In this document: positions 36,681 to 47,927 of the stretch, piece after piece
How the letters are laid out: each line of letters opens with the position of its first letter
Position numbering within the stretch: the first letter of the stretch is position 1
DNA from: Phoenix dactylifera
Lineage: Eukaryota > Streptophyta > Magnoliopsida > Arecales > Arecaceae
Length of the DNA: 64,000 nucleotides
Direction of reading: 5' to 3'
Assembly: GCF_009389715.1 (NCBI RefSeq)
Contig: NC_052401.1
Location: 3,073,530 to 3,137,529 of the forward strand
Made by a program: the position numbers and the translations under genes
Notes under the pieces: model-generated
What the model was told of the DNA's origin: nothing
The model's input: the letters and a program-made list of their open reading frames with translations, nothing else
Database searches by the model: none

Positions 36681-39600
36681 GCCAATGATCTAGATAAGTA
36701 AGAAGCAAGAATAGTTTTATGATGGTTTCTTCATGTATGCTTGTGATTGATAGTATGATGGATGCCTATATGAGTATAACTTACACTTGCATAATCGGAA
36801 TAATAGATGGGGTGCTCTACAATAACCAATGTTATATAGATCACCCCGTCACGAGAAGAAAACATGATCGTGGTTAGTCTAAAGCCGGAAATAAAAAGAA
36901 ATTGATATGTGAATTTGAACTAGATTAAATAAACAAGAACTTTGGGCTTATCTCGTTATTATTAGTTGCCCCATCACAGGCTTGAAATATGATATTATTG
37001 ATTGCCCCATCACAGGTTGGACCCCTTTAGTGGATCAATAGAGGGTTCTGGGTTATCAGATACCTGAGGTAAGTTTTGATTTTGACTTAGTTATATAGGA
37101 GAACAACCTTTTGGACAAGAGGACATTAAGCAAGGTTCTATACACCCCAGTTCGTAGATCGCAGTGTAGACAGATAATTAGTCTATCTGGATTGTCAGCA
37201 AAGAAGTAAGAATTCTTGTACACCGACCTGCATGATATAAATATTTTTGTACCTATATATGTATGATATGCTAATGATCTAGATAAGTCAGAAGCAAAAA
37301 TAGTTTTATGATGGTTTCTTCATGTGAGCTTGTGATTGATGCTATGATTGATGCATATATGAGCATAACTTACACTTGCATAATTGGACTAATGGATGTG
37401 GTTCTCTAAACTAACGATGTTATATTGATTGCCCCCTCACGGGCGAAAAACATGACTGTGGTTAGTCTAAAGCCAGAAATAAAAAGAAATTGAGATCACA
37501 ACTCCTTTTTTCTCTTTTTCAGAGTTGTAGGTTGCATAGTACATAGCTATGGTTGAGATCACAAGTAGAGGGGATTATTAAATTGAGCATCAATGATACT
37601 GCTTGGATTATCAAATTTTGTAATTAGACCAACTTTGTTGTTTGGTATGAATTGAGATCATTGTTGAATATGAATATTAAGGTTGTATTATATTTTTAGT
37701 CCTTGCATATTCTCTAGGGCTTTGCCCTAGGGAGTATGCGGCCGTGTTGCGTGCCGGACCCAGGTGAGGGGTTCGTGGTGCGACACTTTCTCTATCCAAA
37801 AAGCAAAAAAATGCAAGATATTTATACAAGTATTCTCGGAAAGGCATCTTGTTATTTTTAGGCCTTACATATTCTCTAGGGCTTTGCCCTAGGGAGTATG
37901 CGGTCGTGTCGCGTGACGGACCCCGGTGCTGGATTCGTGGCGTGACACTTGCTCTATCCAAAAAGCAAAAAAATGCAAGATATTTATACAAGTATTCTCG
38001 GAAAGGCATCCTGTTATTTTCTTAACCAAATTAACTTGTATTAACATACAAGTAGCAATGTGACTGCTTAGATGAACACCAGAGAAGTGGACTTGGAATG
38101 AGATCCACACTCTCTCTCTCTTGAAGGCTAACGTCTAGGATCCCAAAACACAAATCGCCCTTTATAACATTCCCTGTCTCTAGACTTTAATTTTATTTCT
38201 CTCTATCAAATCCAACCTATTATCAAGTCCATGTGAATCTGGAATGCCAAGTTGATCTTTCTCTCCTATGTGATGATTTCTCTCCTATGTGTTGATTAGA
38301 ACGAAACAAACTTCTAATGCACAACATCACTACTATGGCTGAGATAGTAAGTTCATAACGAGGCAGGTGAAGACTGAAACCAATATCTAATTGCACGGAC
38401 AAGATCTAAGCACAGACTGATATAGCAAACTACAAATTAAATGTTCTATAAATGATGAAAGCAAAAACTATATGCACATATCACATGTTGATCATAATTT
38501 GTAGGTGTGAGTTTGTGTCAAAAAAGGAAGTGGTTATTGATAAATTCAAAGCTAAAACTCCTACCATTCATTGGTTAAATATAAAATAAACCAGAAAGCG
38601 GGTAGGGCTGGGCATGCAACATGAAACAGGAGACTTGGCAGAAAAGAAAAGACAAGGAAAAAAAAGGAGGTCAAAGGATAACAGTTTAAAAGGATACCCT
38701 GAGTTCTTGGTATGCAGCATGATATTGGGGATATCTTCCTCCTGCTCCTCCAAAAGCATCTTGCCATGTATCTATTAGAATCAATATTTTCTCCCTCACA
38801 TTCAAGTCTGGCTGCAAACATAAATTGAAGAAGCTGCTATATCAAAATCACATTCCAATGTGCATGCAATGATGTAAACATAGCATAAAAGGTGTTTGGT
38901 GCGATGCAATACTTACCTTTTTCTTCACTACCTTCACCATTTCATGCAAGATATCCCGCTCAGCAATTTGTTGGTGAATATAGTCACCACAATTTTTGCT
39001 TACAGTCTCTAACACCTGAATATACCACATGAGAAATTATCTATTACTAGAGAACAAATATCTATTACAAGGGAAACAGAATAAACCATATGAGAAAACC
39101 CTACTGAAGTAAACTTGTCAAGAAAACCCTAAAAGAACCTAAGTCATTATTCAACCTATTTGGAAAAGTTTACTTTTGAATTCATAAGTAGCAAGACTTC
39201 TTTCTATGAGATCAGTTTTTTGGATCTGTTTTCTCATTTGTTCGGACAAGGACTAAATTCTCAGCGAAAGCACATTGTTATCCTCTAAAGATGCCAAAGA
39301 AAGCAAAGCTATTGAATACTTATGTTTTACATTATGCACATATGTGGAGGTAATATTTAACCTTTCCCTCAGCTGCTTGATGAGATTTCGGCATAAAGAC
39401 ATACATGCATAACATGGATTGAAATTATTTGCTGTAAAAGAATTTTCATAATGCTATTTGCTGTCCCCAACAACTTCCAATTTTAAATGCACAGGATGCA
39501 ATGGGTAAGTGATATATGGATGTAGGGCCTTTTGCATAAGAAAAATTAAAAACAAAAAAAGCTGAATTCAAGAAAACCATCCTACTGGAAAATTGTGTTC

Positions 39601-41356
39601 CCTGCCAATAGTATCGCTAGAAACAAAACTCAAAGAAACGTAGTAGGAAAAATTATGACAAGCAATTGTAATATTATATATTTCTAACAGTATTAGTTTG
39701 CAAAATGAAAATTTCTTAGTTGCTGGAGAACAGAGCTTCATGTACTCACAAAAAGTGCCAGAAGTTGTATTTTGGGGTTCTTGCTTCCTAGGCGCTTCTT
39801 AAGTATCTTAAGGGCATCCTTTGCCTGCCTGCACTTCATTAAAGAGATAAAAATAGATAAAAGCTGAGAATTCCAACAATAGATTGAAAGTGGTCTTACA
39901 ATAGTATGATCCAATGGCATTATACAAGAACAAGCAGCATGAAACACAACTGAAATTAAATTCAAAATATAGAAACGAAATTTCTCTGGAATGCTGGTTT
40001 ACCAATAATGAAACTGCCTTTCTGACGTGCAGGGCTCACTTCAAGGTTTAGTGTGAAAAGGTGAACTGTCGAGTACTATACAAAAAATCAGATGTTGGTG
40101 TTTACAGGCTAGACACATAGAGGAATGCATGTTCTGCATTGTCTTGTTGAAGAATCAACTTGATGTCAGCATATAGTCCAACCTAAATAACTAGCTTGCA
40201 GGCACATGAACCTCCCCTACTGACATAACATTTAGTATAATACTATATTCTAAATGAGGTCCGTACGCAACAATGGTGCCCCATGGAACTGATTCAAGAT
40301 AATTGCTACAGCATCTAAATAACCTCCATTGGAGGGAAAAAAAATCCAATTATGTTTTTGCAACATGAAATAGTGGAAAGTTGATATTCTTGACAACATA
40401 TGTACAGGAAGTGAACAGAAGACATACTTGTCCTTTTCCCCTGATGTGATAAAGAAATAAGCTGACAAAATCTAGTTTTTGAAATACTTTAAAAAAGATT
40501 GCTACAGAAACAACAAAAATGGCTGTACCAACTGAAGAAAGGTTAGAATTAGTAACAGAATAACAAACTACCACTTGAGAGACTTCTCATGGTCTTTATT
40601 GCAGCCAAAGGCATTTCATAGTAATAGAATAACACATTACAGCAAATAGAAGAAATAGCAGATTCTATACTAGGATGGCCTTGCAACACCATGTCAAAAG
40701 AACAGGAAGCAAACCTAGCAAAGAAAGCAAGCCTCTACATTCACCAGTTCACCCCTCAGAAAAAGAAAGAAAAAAACACTCCTAGCAGACAACAAAAAAA
40801 TACGTAATCATTCAATAATAAGCTAAACATAGATAAATTTATGCGGGAAGAGAATTGGCAGATTAAACTATGATATATTGAGGTAGCATAACCAAGAAAA
40901 GGGACGCATCTCACTTTCTCGGCATATTGCTCGCTTATCCATAGGTAATACATCAGTTGTGGGCCAAAAAATCAGAATAATGCAGAACAATTTGGCATGA
41001 AATCAACTATCAACCTTTCTCAGAGATCAGTGTTTATAGTTTCACTAAGATCGCAATGCCTGTCTGTCACAACCAATTACACAAGCAGACAGCTCCATTA
41101 GAACAAGGCACCCGACTAGTATTATCTATGACATAGTCCAGCGAAGGCGAATCAAAGCTTTCATCAAATCAATCGCATAAAACATAGAGGCAAGAAACGA
41201 ACAGAATCACAAACACAAGAAAAGGGCAAGAAGAGGCGAAGAACCATACCCAGGGTCCATGTTGAGAATGTCGCACAACTCGATGTTGACCGCCCAATCC
41301 GGACCAATCAACATGTCGCTCGTTGCCCTCTCAGCGCAAGCCGCCGCGTTCGCCAT
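28646..41356 (-). CDS. TOM1-like protein (TOL family), VHS and GAT domain ubiquitin receptor
   Basis: TOL proteins bind ubiquitinated membrane cargo and pass it to the ESCRT machinery for vacuolar degradation; in plants they stand in for ESCRT-0. Nine coding exons join in frame: 41356-41250, 39828-39750, 39015-38917, 38811-38698, 34841-34687, 33353-33272, 30962-30877, 30796-30593 and 29303-28646. They total 1584 bp, or 527 residues plus TAA. The VHS domain covers about residues 5-140, with [26 protein letters not shown] and [18 protein letters not shown]. The GAT domain covers about 180-280, with [17 protein letters not shown] and [14 protein letters not shown] proline- and glutamine-rich tail ends with [14 protein letters not shown]. 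The start [13 protein letters not shown] matches relatives; two in-frame ATGs further up (41386 and 41410) probably lie in a leader intron. The wording resembles Arabidopsis TOL3-type members. Introns reach 3.9 kb, and one holds a solo LTR. Confidence 0.94.
35976..37785 (+). mobile_element. Solo LTR with a CTTTC target-site duplication, inside a TOM1-like intron
   Basis: The element starts TGCAATAACCC and ends GGTGCGACA, giving TG...CA ends. It is flanked on both sides by the same 5 bp, CTTTC, at 35971-35975 and 37786-37790. A TATAAAAG box lies near 36243, followed by a leader and a donor-like AAGGTGAGC near 36379, as in an LTR promoter. It is about 1.8 kb long, including an internal 615-bp tandem duplication. 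No internal retrotransposon region remains, so it looks like a solo LTR. It lies opposite to the host gene. The family is unassigned. Confidence 0.8.
36437..37500 (+). repeat. 615-bp tandem duplication inside the solo LTR
   Basis: Matching sequence recurs at a 615-bp offset, for example GGACAAGAGGAC near 36498 and 37113, and ACACCGAC...GCATGATATA later. The copies are diverged by substitutions and by a (TA)n tract at about 36641-36675 that only the first copy carries. The duplication is older than the 162-bp one at the right border. Confidence 0.8.
37691..38014. repeat. 162-bp tandem duplication spanning the right border of the solo LTR
   Basis: Copy one is 37691-37852 and copy two 37853-38014. 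Each contains the last ~95 bp of the LTR, including the palindrome-like CTAGGGCTTTGCCCTAG, plus about 67 bp of flanking intron starting CTTTC or CTTGC. Because host flank is included, the duplication happened after insertion. Confidence 0.88.
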
Positions 41357-41844
41357 GGGAACCCACCTGCGCACCAAACTCTCCATGAATTCCCCACCCA
41401 AGAAGCCCAATTCCCACGCAAAAACAAAACCCTAGAATTCCCGATTCTCGCTTTTTCTCGCTGCACCTCCTTCAACCAAAAACCCCAAAAATAGCAACAA
41501 CAACAGATCTTTTCTCAGGGATAACAGAAAATAAAGATCCCCAACCGCAATCGCAACAAAAACCGTCAGAATTCACAGCCCAAAACAGCATCGCCTCAAA
41601 AGCATTCAGATCAGTGGGGGGAAAAAAACTGAAAATCCAAGACCTCTGAGGCGAAATCAAGAGGGTTTCGAGATTTTCCAATTCCGAGGTCAAATTGAAG
41701 ACCAGAATTAGCACGAGGATCTACCTGTCACCAACAAAAGCGAAGAATTCCAGATACTTTTCTTCAACGCTGGCACGCCTGGATTTGGGGGAAGAGAGTG
41801 AGAGAGAGAGAGAGAGACAGAGGTGGGGGGCAGCTGGGCGCCGA

Positions 41845-41852
41845 CTTTTATA
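41845..41852 (-). promoter_or_regulatory. TATA box and leader intron of the TOM1-like gene
   Basis: TATAAAAG on the minus strand at 41852-41845 places transcription start near 41815. A leader exon would end at GACAG|GTAG (41725), and a 358-bp leader intron would run to the acceptor GCGCAG at 41372-41367. The next exon then begins ten bases before the chosen ATG. A (GA)n tract at about 41795-41816 lies at the predicted start of the transcript. Confidence 0.6.
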
Positions 41853-42156
41853 GGGAAGGAAATCGTCTGGGTTCGAGACGGTTCAAAGATGAGGAACGCC
41901 GGAGGCTGGATCTTGGAAGGACGACAGCAAATGTGGACTTTTAATTCCTACTTTCCATTCCTTCCCACTGCTATTATTATAGTTTTTGTGTCCACAACAA
42001 CCAGGTATATAAGGGTCTCTGGCCAACCAATTCAATGCACGGGTCGGTGACCTTAGGCCCTAAGGTTTCTCTCCTTCCATTAGGTGTGAAACTAAAAAGA
42101 GTCTCCCTCTTTCGTCCAAGCTTTCCCTGTTTGACCTACATCCATGTGTATCATGT

Positions 42157-42200
42157 CATGATTGTGATTAGGGATGTACATGATTGTGATTAGGGATGTA
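42157..42200. repeat. Perfect 22-bp tandem duplication
   Basis: CATGATTGTGATTAGGGATG followed by TA occurs twice in direct succession, starting at 42157 and 42179. Confidence 0.9.
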
Positions 42201-42206
42201 AATGAA

Positions 42207-42790
42207 TTGTTGGCCCTATTGAAAATTCTAAACATGCTAGCATCGGCATAGATAGCTTTATTAGATCATATCGAAGGAGAATGGAGTAATTTCCTTTGAT
42301 CTATCTTAGCAGTACAGGTGGTGGATGTTTATTCTCTTAATTGCGAGATATATTAGTCATTTTCTCCATGTTTTCATCCTATTATGGTTGAATTTTTCAT
42401 CCTATTGAAAATTCTAAACATGCTAGCACTAGCATAGATAGCTTTATTAGAATATATCAAAGGAGAACAGAGTAATTTTCTCTGATCTATCTTTGTGATA
42501 TAGGTAGTGGATGTTTATTCTCTTAATTGCGAGATATATGTCTCATTTTCTCCATGTTTTCATTTTATTATGGTTGAATTTTTCATCCTATTGAAAATTA
42601 TAAACATGCTAGCACTGGCATAGATAGCTTTATTAGAACATATCGAAGGAGAACGGAGTAATTTCCTCTGACCTATCTTAGTGATATAGGTGGTGGATAT
42701 TTATTCTCTTAATTGCGAGATATATGAGTCATTTTCTCCATGTATTTATCCTATTATGTGTTGAATTGTTCATCCTATTATGCTTGAATC
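42207..42790. repeat. Three-copy tandem repeat with a 186-bp period
   Basis: The landmark GAAAATT(C/A)TAAACATGCTAGC starts at 42221, 42407 and 42593, exactly 186 bp apart each time. The copies differ by scattered substitutions, and a partial fourth copy fades out near 42790. No open frame is shared between copies. The period is satellite-sized, but the array is short. Confidence 0.9.
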
Positions 42791-43457
42791 ATGCTTTTTA
42801 TCATTATTAGTTTTATCCTTGGTCAAAGATATGTGTAGAGAGGGCATCCTTAGACAAAGTAAATTGCCATAGGACATCAATAGCATATGCCATATTCCTA
42901 GCTATCTACAATTTATTTTAAACAAGAATGAGGACATTCATCTATGATCAAGATGGCTGCATTTGTCATGGGCGATATGAATGCATCAAATGTGAGATGT
43001 GATGGTTAGGTTCCATTGGATAACCCATCTTCTTGGCTTGTCTTTTTACATCAAAATCATAGAAAACAAAATAATGATAAAAAATAATCCACTTATTCAT
43101 ATTCATACTAAATCAGAATTTTTGCTTTGATGAGGGTCACATCATCTTGCATGCTGAGATGGGTGCACTATGATGAAAAAGGTTATTACAATCATGTCCT
43201 CAAGTTAAGTAATGGATTCATCACCAATTTATGTGATAGGATGGAATGTTTAGTTAGAAGAGAAAATGTTGGTGTTCTCATCATATGTTTACTGACATTA
43301 GTAACATGTGAAGTGTAAAGTCTATGCAAAATGTAAAGACTCAATCTAAAGCAGTGCCTAATGGGATCATATTCATTATTTCTTGCTTATTTTATATGTA
43401 ATAGTTCCAACTATTTGATCAATAATTTCTCCACATTCTCAAGCCAGTGACACTGGC

Positions 43458-43552
43458 ATTTGTTATGATGGATGGCTAATGATTCACGGAGAACAGCTAT
43501 TATGTTTTTATAGGTATTCTCTGTGAATCATTAGCCATCCATCACAACAAAT
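43458..43552. repeat. Near-perfect hairpin with 36-bp arms and a 23-nt loop
   Basis: The left arm at 43458-43493 and the right arm at 43517-43552 are inverted copies matching at 34 of 36 positions. They share GATGGATGGCTAATGATTCA. The loop is CAGCTATT...AGGTA. Such an arm could come from a small foldback transposon or from a young small-RNA precursor; neither is proved. No target-site duplication was seen. Confidence 0.85.
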
Positions 43553-45589
43553 TTATTTGATCGAATAAATGGGACTATTGCATATGAAATGAGTAACGAA
43601 TATAATGAATATAAAATACCCAAGTTGGTATATGTTCCGAAAGCTGTATCTTCTCGTGTTCCACCTTCCGTTGCACAACGCACGCTCTCGGTTCGACACC
43701 CAAACCGCACCCAATTAAAATATGAGGATATGGGGCAATGGGCCGCATGTTGACGTGAGCGTACGAGCGGGTGTTTTTGTCACATTTCCCACAGCACCAC
43801 CGTCTCGTACGGACCTTCTCGGACCCGACATGCGTTTCCCTTCCGCTCAGCCAACAGCAATTTCTATATACATTTGCGTGGCACGTACCCATTTCAAGTG
43901 AAGCCTGTTAATTATAAATAATAATATGTTAATATTTAAAATCACAATAATACTGTATTCAAATTTAAGAGATATATCTGCAAAAAAACATATTGAATAC
44001 GTTCTTCAATCACCTAAAATAATAGCAGCTGCAAAAGATATCCGTCAATGGAGCAAGCTATCAACCATATGAAGATGAGAGAGGGATCTAGCCTTTATAT
44101 AGAAAACATAAAAGCGCCTTTCCATTAAAAACTCTAAAACTTGAATTAATTTTCTGGCCAATATATCAAAATTACTACAATAAATAAGAATTGATCCTAT
44201 ACATCCACAGTGTACAAAGCCTATAAAACAAAATGATCACACATCATACCATCATGAGCCATACGTCTAATCCATTTTATAAAACAAAAATATGCAATCA
44301 ATGGAAGCCCATATTTTGAAAATAATTTAATAGAGCCCACACTATATCCTGGTTTCTCACGAACCGAAAAAACTCGCTGCTCTGTTTCCAAATCCGTAAC
44401 AAATCCAGCCACCGAGTCTCATCATCACCATCAAACGGCAGGGGTCGCCAGATCGTGAAACAGAAATAGAAAATCAAATCTGACTGCCCGATCACGATCA
44501 AACGGCAGCAGTCGCACGCCAGTTAGCATATCTTAGTGTTTTTATCTCTTAGCTCTTGTTTTTCCAATAAGGCAATAGCAAGTGCATAAAATACTGAACA
44601 TATGCATTCAAGTTTAAAGCCAAACAGGATTCTGCTAAATAAACTTCATCTGTTCAGTTATGGGAATTCAGGTTACATTCGTTCAAAGTTAATAGCCTGT
44701 GAGTCCAAGGGAATGCCTTGCATTTCTCTCTCTCTTAATAGGCTCATCAGGTGTTCAGCTCTTGAGGCAATACCAAATTTTCTGTAACACTCATCAGAGC
44801 TTTCAAGAACAATCATGAAGATGTGGTCAAAGACTAGCATTTTTCGCTTACATATGTAACTTTTTCTTTTTTTATTTTTGGCTTACTATGTACTTCTTTA
44901 TCATGAGCTTAGCTTCACCTGCAAGAGCTATGTACAATGTCCAGGATCAATGCTTCACCTTTAGACAGAGTGTTTCTGTGATTTGAAATATTCTTATACA
45001 CATGATCCTCATTCCCGTGTGCTGTACAAGATGGTATTTCCATCCAAAAAAACCTATGATGGATGCCTTTAAAACCTTTAGTTAAAAAATATGAAAAGAT
45101 CAAAAATATGGAAAGAAATATTTAGCCTCGTATTATCAAGTTGACACAATTGATCAAGAAATATGGAAGCCTAATCACTTTCATTAAGATAATACAGGAA
45201 AAGGAGAACAGGTAAAGACAAGAGGAAGAAGAGAGTGAAAAAAAGAAAGGGAACAAGGTGGGAACAAGTGGGAGACACAAAAGGAGCAAAAAACCAAGAG
45301 CAGAAGGGCGCCTCTCCCCCAAGTCTCAGCACTGCGGTGAAGTTGTTAACCAGCTAAACACATTGAAGTAAGGTCATAGTCTATTGGCAGCTGCTAGAGA
45401 AACCAATTTTGTCCAATCTCTAAGAAGGAAGCAGATGGATTCAAGAACAACACTGGAACTCTGTTTTTCGGAAAAGATTCTTCTATTCTTTTCTAACCAT
45501 TATGACCAACACCCTCTAGCTTCCATGGTGGACCATCCAAAACTCCGATGGGCTTTTTATCTTAGATCCATTGTGAGGACCATACAAGC

Positions 45590-46530
45590 ATATATGTAGT
45601 CCCACATTAGTTATACATTGGATCAATTTTAGATACTTATACAAAGCCAATAATCCCAAATAATAACTTTTGACTAGCCTTTTTAGGTGAGGTCGTAGGT
45701 TATTATAAATAGTATCAGAATGAACCCAATCCATAGCCTATATACACTAAAGAATACTGTAGCAAGGGTCTAGATTAGATTTATGGCACTTGTAATTAGA
45801 TTTGAATGGATTTGGACTTTTAGCCTAGCGAGAATACTAGGGCTTAAATGAGGGGAGGCCAACGAACCTAGATAATACCATCCAATTAGTTTTTTTGGGT
45901 GAAGTCGTAGATTGTTACAATACAGACCTAGCCCATGGCCCATGTGGAGTAGAAGACACTGCAACACGGCCCATTATAACTAACCACGGGCCGATTATGG
46001 TATTTGTGGTTGGATTTGTGGTACTTTTAAATGGATTTGCATAGATTAAGACCCTTAGCCTGGTGAGAATGCCAAGGTAAATGGAAGAAGTATGTGAGAA
46101 CCCATGCAGGCCTGTGTTTAGTCCCACATCGGCTATATACTGAATAGATCTTCGGTACATATACAAAACTAATGAATTCAAATAATACTTTTTGGCTAGC
46201 CTTTTGGGCGAGGTCTTAGATTATAACAATGCAGACCTGACCATGGTCCATGTGAACTTGGTGACATTGCAGCACGGGCTCATTAGGACTAACCATAGGC
46301 CTTTCATGATTTTTTTGATTGGATTTATGGTACTCATGAATAAATTTGTATAAATTTAGACTCTTAATCTGTCAAGGACATTAGAGTTTAAACGGAAGAA
46401 GTATGTAAGGATCCCTGGGGCATATATATAGTTCCACATCGACTATGTATTAGGTAGATTTTGAATATTTATACAAGATCAATGAATCTAGATAAAATCT
46501 TCCGGCTAGCTTTTTTAGGTGAGAGCCCAG
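45590..46530. repeat. Diverged array of about 310-bp units carrying AGTCCCACATCGG and TTTTGGCTAGCC
   Basis: Four recurrences of a CTAGC-T-TTTT-GG(G/T)GA motif lie near 45676, 45886, 46196 and 46507, spaced about 210, 310 and 311 bp apart. Most units also contain a (A/T)GT(C/T)CCACAT(C/T) box, a TATACAAA-A--AATGAAT stretch and an end like TTACAAT. The units are diverged and have no coding potential. The same motifs occur in the 59.1-60.3 kb repeat, so this is one dispersed family. I cannot name it. Confidence 0.7.
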
Positions 46531-46541
46531 CTCGTTACAAT

Positions 46542-46679
46542 CAGGTAAAGAAATAACATCAATTTATCCCAAAAATTTTCTGTTGATATATATAGAGTAC
46601 AATGCTGGTGCAGGTAAAGAAATAACATCAATTTACCCCGAAAATTTTCTGTTGATATATATAGAGTACAATGCTGGTG
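46542..46679. repeat. 69-bp tandem duplication
   Basis: CAGGTAAAGAAATAACATCA starts at 46542 and again at 46611, and the two 69-bp units differ at only a couple of positions (TTTATCCCA against TTTACCCCG). Confidence 0.92.
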
Positions 46680-47138
46680 CTTCCAAACCACATTACTTGA
46701 TCAAAAGCATATTTTAATCACCGAACCCAGTTTGCATAACAAACCAAAAAAGCGAAGATAGGTACCCCTATACGAGTCATTCTGGCAACTTTCAGCTGAT
46801 CTCATCATCAAACAATCCCAGAATTAAAACAGGGGCTGTCAAAGGTACATGTATTATGGTTTCCCTTGCAGAACATAGGCGCCTCAGTTTTCTCCATCTT
46901 TGTGTTTATTTGTGCGGAAGAAGGAATAGCAGCCAATCACTTTCCTGCAACAACAAAGGAACGTGTGAAGTATTTATGCAGTAAGTGAAATTATTTAGTG
47001 GTTTCTTGATTAATTTTATCCTAACTAGTAGCCATTCTGCATACTACTGTGATCTAACTTTTTACCTATCTAATTCCTGGGATATTTTTGTTGCATTACT
47101 TCTACTTATTGAACTATAAATTATAAGTTTATACTGAT

Positions 47139-47927
47139 TTAAAGGAAATGGTTAACTGATTTTACAAGAAATTTCATTCTAGTAAAGGCTTGCCTGGTTC
47201 TGCTTCTGCTGCTGCTGCTACTGCTGCTGCTGCTTCCCTTTTCATCTGATGTGTTCTTCTTCCAACAATCTTGTGGTGAAACCTTTGCACAAGCAGAAGA
47301 GCCTCCAAAGCTCTTCTTCCTCCTCCCAGTGAGTAGATTTGGAAGGAACATCTTTAGAAGGAAGCCTCCAGGGTCCATGCTCTCACTCCTCGACATCCTT
47401 CTTATTCCCTTCTTCCTTTTCTCCTTCTCGGTCTTATCCTTCGAAAATTCTCCACCTTTCCCTAAGGTTTGCTGCACCGGTGGCTTCGCTATCCTTGGTG
47501 ACTCCACAAGATCTCTTAAAGAGAGCTCGTAAGCTGTCTCCGGCATATCCCGGACTATCTCCAGCATCTCCTGCCGGTATCCGGCAATGGCCTGCGCTAA
47601 TTGTTCGGCCATTGGCGACCCTGGCTTCTTCCACAACGGCGGGGATGGAACATCTGAGTCATAACCCTCTTGTTTTGCTTGCCGTCCGAATTCATCCTCG
47701 CCAACTTGGTCGCCATGATGATTCAGGGGAGCTCTTCGTTGCCATGCACCGAAGTTACGATCATCCGATTTGCCGAAGTATCCATACTTTCCTTTAATTC
47801 TCTCAGCCCACGTCCCATACTCGATTCCATCCAAAGCATTCCGATCGTTGCCCGCCCTGTGGATAGGATTGGAGAAGGTGAATTGGTTTCTGGCTTGGAA
47901 TTCTCGCCCTCGGTACTGAGGGATCAT
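47139..47927 (-). CDS. Uncharacterised plant protein, 262 aa, with a Ser-rich, basic C-terminus
   Basis: I do not recognise this gene by name. The single frame runs from ATG 47925-47927 to a TAG stop, with no intron needed. The N-terminal third is rich in R, N and G. Residues 106-143, MAEQLAQAIAGYRQEMLEI and PETAYELSLRDLVE, look like a conserved helical core of a plant-specific family. A charged linker (about 159-180) follows, then SMDPGGFLLKMFLPNLL, a basic GRRKK, and a run of about nine serines at 232-240 coded by a GCT/GCA trinucleotide repeat. No signal peptide or membrane segment is visible. A TATTAAAA box lies 55 bp upstream of the ATG (47982-47989, minus strand), and the 5' half is clearly GC-richer than the surroundings. 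Both features favour a real gene. Function is unknown. Confidence 0.75.
   Translation of the reverse strand: MIPQYRGREFQARNQFTFSNPIHRAGNDRNALDGIEYGTWAERIKGKYGYFGKSDDRNFGAWQRRAPLNHHGDQVGEDEFGRQAKQEGYDSDVPSPPLWKKPGSPMAEQLAQAIAGYRQEMLEIVRDMPETAYELSLRDLVESPRIAKPPVQQTLGKGGEFSKDKTEKEKRKKGIRRMSRSESMDPGGFLLKMFLPNLLTGRRKKSFGGSSACAKVSPQDCWKKNTSDEKGSSSSSSSSSRSRTRQAFTRMKFLVKSVNHFL
47199..47237 (-). repeat. Coding trinucleotide repeat for polyserine
   Basis: An impure CTG/CTT/CTA tract on the plus strand reads as AGC/AGT serine codons on the minus strand within the 262-aa gene. Length variation would change only the number of serines. Confidence 0.85.

Noticed and set aside
37677-38009. Minus-strand 110-codon frame with two similar halves
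   Set aside because: The halves arise from the 162-bp duplication at the LTR border. Noncoding repeat DNA explains it.
43690-43710. GGTTCGACACC, a match to the tRNA B box
   Set aside because: The flanking bases cannot form a T-arm stem, and no matching A box or acceptor stem is present upstream, so it is not a tRNA gene.
43575-43892. 105-codon minus-strand frame with several Cys and His residues
   Set aside because: No known zinc-binding spacing, no neighbouring exons, and no start context. Probably chance.
47251-47797. Plus-strand frames opposite the 262-aa gene
   Set aside because: They are low-complexity mirror frames of the minus-strand coding sequence, without their own promoter or conserved motif.
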